NCBI GenBank assembly: GCA_011682715.1
Contig: JAACEC010000026.1
Span: forward strand, 1 to 17,435
Length of the DNA: 17,435 nt
Source: Pseudomonadota bacterium
Lineage (GTDB): Bacteria > Hydrothermota > 32-111 > QNBC01
Reading direction: 5' to 3'
Below are positions 14,304 through 17,435 of the stretch, in pieces. Every line of letters starts with the position of its first letter. Within the stretch, counting starts at the first letter, position 1. The notes beneath the pieces were generated by a model. It did no database searches. It saw only the letters and a program-made list of their open reading frames with translations, and was not told where the DNA came from. The translations under genes were made by a program, and so were the position numbers.

Positions 14304-15642
14304 ATGAAAAGAATTTTATATTTATCACTACTGTTTGCAGTTTTTATATACTTTCTTTGAATGCTCAAAATCAAAAACTGATTCCAAATTCGTCTACCTA
14401 CTTGAGTAAGAGAATTAATAGGCAAGCGGATAATATCGGAAGGGGATATGATTCTTCGAATTGTGTTCGTGTCGGATTTTATCAGGACGATAACGCTAAT
14501 AGCATATATGTCAAAGATACGCTTGCTTACGTTGTTAATTATGATCATTTTCTTGTAGTGAATATTCCCGATCCCCATAATCCTACGCTAATAGGTTCAT
14601 GCAACAGTAGTCACGGTTCCTGACCAACCGGCATTTTTGTCAGGGATACAATTGCGTACGTACCACAATCTGACGAAAGGTAAATTATAAATGTATCCAA
14701 TCCCACTAATCCTGTGGGAATCAGCTATTTTAACGTGGGGAGCTCTATTCGTGGTTTTTGTGTTCGGGATACGATTCTTTATGTAGCGGCAGGAGCTGAC
14801 GGATTAAAAATTATTAATATATCGGATCCTCTAAACACAATAAATATGGGATCTATAAATGCATCTGGATATACAGTGTCTATGTCAAGAATACGACTAC
14901 ATATGTCACTGATGCCCTATACGGATTGCGTTTAATTGATGTGTCCGACCCTCAAAATCCTATCGAAATAAGTTGTTTTGATTTGGACCCCATTGTATGG
15001 GACGTGTATGTTTGTGATACAATTGCGTACGTTACCAACGGGAGTCACGATCGTAGCTTAATAGATATATCAGATTCCCAGATTTCCCCAGTGGAGATTG
15101 GATATTATAATTCATATAACGGCGACCCATATAATAGAGTTTATGTTAAAGACACAATTGCTTATGTTGCTAATTGGGGTATTTTACGTATTATCAATAC
15201 GGCTAATTCCAGAATTCCGAAAGAAATAGGATTTTATAACGGCACTGCAATCAACGATATTTATGTCTCGGACTCGCTTATCTATTTTACTACTGATATT
15301 ATTTTGGGGATCGCGGTACGAGAGATGAAGAGTACGACGGTTTTTACATAGTAAAATATGAAAAACTCGGAGGAATGGTAAGTAAAAATAAAGATCAGAG
15401 GAACAGAATTTAGGTAAGAAGTATAAATTCGGATTTGAGTATAAGATATTCTTTAAAAAAGGTAGAGAATGTTGATATTGAAATCTACGATATATTGGGT
15501 AGAAGAGTGGCACAATTGGTAAGCGGATCAGAGGAGAGAGGAGAACACAATCTGAGTTGGAGAGGAAATAAGAGGTATCTACTTTGTTCGAATAAAGCTC
15601 GGAGAAAGTATTTACAGAATTAAATCGGCTATTATAAAATAG
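14304..15642 (+). pseudogene. Decayed secreted LVIVD-repeat protein with FlgD/type-IX-like C-terminal tail
   Basis: The gene can be followed across frames. ATG 14304 with GGAGG opens a signal peptide (MKRILYLSLLFAVF) that hits TGA at 14358; adding one T in the run near 14341 would continue it into ILSLNAQ and the mature part. Seven LVIVD-type repeats of about 40 residues follow, each with a core like YVKDTIAYV and then a RIIDVSDPxNP-like unit. In-frame stops occur at 14621 (TGA), 14681 (TAA) and 15411 (TAG). Further frame changes fall near 14866-14881, 15295-15310 and 15572. The C terminus (IRYSLKKVENVDIEIYDILG, then GIYFVRIKLGE, ending at TAG 15640-15642) is a FlgD-like/type-IX sorting tail. 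LVIVD repeats form surface beta-propellers. With at least seven lesions, function is very unlikely. The repeats are also visible in DNA: GATACAATTGCGTACGT occurs at 14645 and 15016. Confidence 0.88.
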
Positions 15643-15691
15643 CATTAAACGATGATGTTTTGTTACGATAAATCAGGTAATAAAAAATCGC

Positions 15692-15720
15692 TTGAAAAAT
15701 ATAATTCTATTTGATATAAT
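15692..15720 (+). promoter_or_regulatory. Promoter giving a leaderless start for the 84-aa gene
   Basis: TTGAAA (15692-15697), 17-bp spacer, TATAAT (15715-15720), then only six bases (AGAACT) before ATG 15727. The expected transcription start is therefore the A of the ATG itself. Confidence 0.75.
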
Positions 15721-15726
15721 AGAACT

Positions 15727-15981
15727 ATGAATATTAAGCTTGATAAAGATTTGATTCCGGTAACAATTTACACGGATCTACCCGTTAAAGTACAAGGTTT
15801 TTTGCATGTTATTAAAACTGCAAGACTTAGCGACATGCTCAAATCGACATTTACAAAATCGGAGTTCATACCCGTTACGGATTGCGGCATAACGGATCTG
15901 GAAACAGGCAAAACATCAAAGGTGGGTTTTGTATTGTTAAATAGGAATCATATTGTTATTATTTACGAAAATAAGGGTTAA
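15727..15981 (+). CDS. Small conserved-looking protein of unknown function, possibly DUF6812/Sm-like
   Basis: The product is an 84-residue soluble protein with alternating beta strands: PVTIYTDLPVKVQGFLHV, then TARLSDMLKS, FIPVTDCGITDLETGK, and NRNHIVIIYEN. The pattern (VTIYTD...G..H, RLSD.L, FI.VTD, N...I) fits small beta-barrel proteins that I associate with the DUF6812 type; this is a tentative memory-based match. There is no signal peptide or membrane helix. No Shine-Dalgarno lies before ATG 15727, and the -10 box ends six bases upstream, so the mRNA is probably leaderless. It ends 19 bases before the subtilase-like gene and is probably co-transcribed with it. A regulatory or RNA-binding role would be speculation. 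Confidence 0.7.
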   Translation: MNIKLDKDLIPVTIYTDLPVKVQGFLHVIKTARLSDMLKSTFTKSEFIPVTDCGITDLETGKTSKVGFVLLNRNHIVIIYENKG

Positions 15982-16000
15982 TTCAAACAAAGGTAGTGTT

Positions 16001-17435
16001 ATGAAAAAGGTATTACTATTTGCAGTAATAATGGGTATGATACCCATTTTTTTATTTCCACTCGGGAATTTTTCGAAATATTGGATTTACTTTAAAGACA
16101 AAGGGATTAAAAATCAATCTCAGTACGAAAATGAAATAGCAAAATTAGAGAACAGTTATAATAGTCATGCACTTGCAAGGCGTAAAAAGGTCAACACTGG
16201 GAATCCTTTCAGCTATACGGATCTGCCCGTTTGTTCGGATTACATAACATCCCTTGATAGAATGGGAATTAAGATAGATAGAATATCCAAATGGTTGAAT
16301 GCCGTTAGTGTGACGGCAAGTAGCAGTCAAATTGAGGAGATAAGGGGATTAAATTTTGTAAAAGAGATTACGCCGGTTAGAAAATATGTTTTGAAAGAGA
16401 ACAATAAAATCAACATTATAAAACCAAAAAATGCCAGAGCAATGTATTCGACTATAAATTGGGATTATGATTATTGGTTTGATGTTACGCAGATAAGCAA
16501 ACTGAATATTCAACCGATTCATCATAAGGGCTTTAACGGTGCAGGTGTGAGAATAGCTATATTCAGTACGGGTTTCGAATTAACTCATCAATGTCTTGCA
16601 TCCATTCAAAGTAATATCATGGCAAAAAAAGATTTTTTATACAATGATACAATCGTTTCCTATGATCCGACACAAGATTCGATTAATGAAATTGAGGAGG
16701 GGACAGCATCTCTTTCCATAATAGGCGGATATTACCCGGGAGCCTTTGTAGGTCCCGCATTCGCATCGAATTTCATACTTGCAAAGATCAAAAAAGCCGG
16801 TGTTACGGACACGACGGATGAGGATAATTGGATAGCTGCATGCGAATGGGCTGATAGCATTGGAGCGGATATTATATACAGTGATATAGGCGTTAACGAT
16901 TGGTATACACCTGATCAGATGGACGGGAACACATGTGCTATTACAAAAGAGGCTGACCTTGCCGCTTCAAAAGGGATTCTCGTGGCCCAGCCAATTGGAG
17001 ATAAGTACAGTTCTTCATATATGATGGCACCTGCGGATGGGGATAGTGTTTTGACTGTAGGAGCTACGGATAATGACGATAAATATCTGGCATCCGTTTC
17101 TATTGCCGGTCCAACAGCAGACGGCCGTATAAAACCTGATGTGGCGACATTAGGAGAAGGTGTCGCTTATGCTGCGACAAAGGCTCTGACCGTATACGAT
17201 TCTTCGGGTAGTGCTGACACAACGATCGATGTGGATACAACATATCTCGAAAGCGATGGAACGGGATTAGCAGCTGCTATGATAGCCGGAGCGGCAGCTC
17301 TACTTTTGCAATCTCATCCTAAATGGTCTCCTATTCAGGTGAAAAATGCATTGGCTCAGTATGCTTCCAATATTTCCGCTCCTGATAATGAAATCGGGGC
17401 AGGTATTCCCGATCTATACAAATCGTACAATTTGG
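16001..17435 (+). CDS. Exported subtilase-fold (S8) protein lacking all three catalytic residues; 3' end outside window
   Basis: The frame is open from ATG 16001 (AAAGG 7-8 bases upstream) to the window edge, at least 478 residues. A hydrophobic N terminus (MKKVLLFAVIMGMIPIFLF) is the likely export signal, and residues about 25-170 look like a propeptide/N-terminal region. The S8 fold then follows clearly: GFNGAGVRIAIFSTGF, EEGTASLSIIGGYYPG, KGILVAQPIGDK, PADGDSVLTVGATD, AGPTADGRIKPDVA, DGTGLAAAMIAGAAALLLQ. In active subtilases these positions read DTG, HGT and GTS. Here Asp is Ser189, His is Glu233 and the nucleophile Ser is Gly422; the oxyanion-hole Asn aligns with Asp334. The surrounding fold motifs and the frame are intact, which argues for a kept pseudoenzyme rather than decay. 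A binding, scaffold or inhibitor role at the cell surface is inference. Confidence 0.88.
   Translation, partial: MKKVLLFAVIMGMIPIFLFPLGNFSKYWIYFKDKGIKNQSQYENEIAKLENSYNSHALARRKKVNTGNPFSYTDLPVCSDYITSLDRMGIKIDRISKWLNAVSVTASSSQIEEIRGLNFVKEITPVRKYVLKENNKINIIKPKNARAMYSTINWDYDYWFDVTQISKLNIQPIHHKGFNGAGVRIAIFSTGFELTHQCLASIQSNIMAKKDFLYNDTIVSYDPTQDSINEIEEGTASLSIIGGYYPGAFVGPAFASNFILAKIKKAGVTDTTDEDNWIAACEWADSIGADIIYSDIGVNDWYTPDQMDGNTCAITKEADLAASKGILVAQPIGDKYSSSYMMAPADGDSVLTVGATDNDDKYLASVSIAGPTADGRIKPDVATLGEGVAYAATKALTVYDSSGSADTTIDVDTTYLESDGTGLAAAMIAGAAALLLQSHPKWSPIQVKNALAQYASNISAPDNEIGAGIPDLYKSYNL

Noticed and set aside
14304..15642. Stop-codon reassignment or programmed recoding explaining the in-frame stops of the LVIVD gene
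   Set aside because: Three different stops (TGA, TAA, TAG) and several frame changes are involved, and TGA and TAA serve as normal stops in intact genes nearby. Decay is simpler.
1..17435. CRISPR array, prophage or toxin-antitoxin module
   Set aside because: No regularly spaced repeats, phage genes, integrase or recognisable toxin/antitoxin pair were found on either strand.

Overview
The window is a stretch of an AT-rich bacterial chromosome carrying housekeeping genes plus a more fluid right-hand end. The gene content fits an uncultured, probably anaerobic, double-membraned bacterium: membrane pyrophosphatase, SPOR lipoprotein, FtsB-like divisome protein, signal-peptide surface proteins, and a FlgD/type-IX-like C-terminal tail on a LVIVD-repeat protein. 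The surface-protein style recalls FCB-group relatives or candidate phyla such as WOR-3 or Cloacimonadota. That placement is inference only; no rRNA or tRNA gene is present to test it. Start sites mostly carry strong GGAGG Shine-Dalgarno sequences, and several near-consensus sigma-70-type promoters are readable.

Left part (1-4650, + strand): the 3' end of a ribonuclease HIII/HII-like gene is coupled by an ATGA overlap to a TPR protein with a cold-shock-like OB domain, split by a one-base frameshift. A spacer of small hairpins and a dispersed repeat half follows. A TTGACA-16-TATAAT promoter then opens a cluster of a small exported protein, a carbon-nitrogen hydrolase, enolase and an FtsB/DivIC-like protein. 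This ends at a 12-bp-stem terminator facing the convergent pyrophosphatase gene.

Middle part (4650-11230, - strand): hppA has its own promoter lying over the 3' end of folC. Upstream of it is a tightly overlapping operon: pdxJ, a creatininase-family amidohydrolase, a beta-propeller/SPOR lipoprotein and folC, with 4-8 bp overlaps at every junction. folC is out of frame because of an exact 13-bp tandem duplication; removing one copy restores a normal-length protein.

Right part (11230-17435): a YhiN/HI0933-type flavoprotein (TTG start) and a TrmO-like tRNA methyltransferase on +, then a TrhA (hemolysin III) membrane protein on -. Next is a 375-base spacer with a perfect 20-bp palindrome. A secreted LVIVD-repeat protein follows that has decayed (at least three in-frame stops and four frame changes) although it keeps a perfect TTGACA-17-TATAAT promoter. 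The window closes with an apparently leaderless 84-aa gene followed after 19 bases by a long exported subtilase-fold protein.

The most notable features are this last protein, which keeps the S8 fold motifs but has replaced all three catalytic residues (Asp to Ser, His to Glu, Ser to Gly), and the 13-bp duplication that inactivates folC. I see no CRISPR array, prophage, intact transposase or complete defence system.
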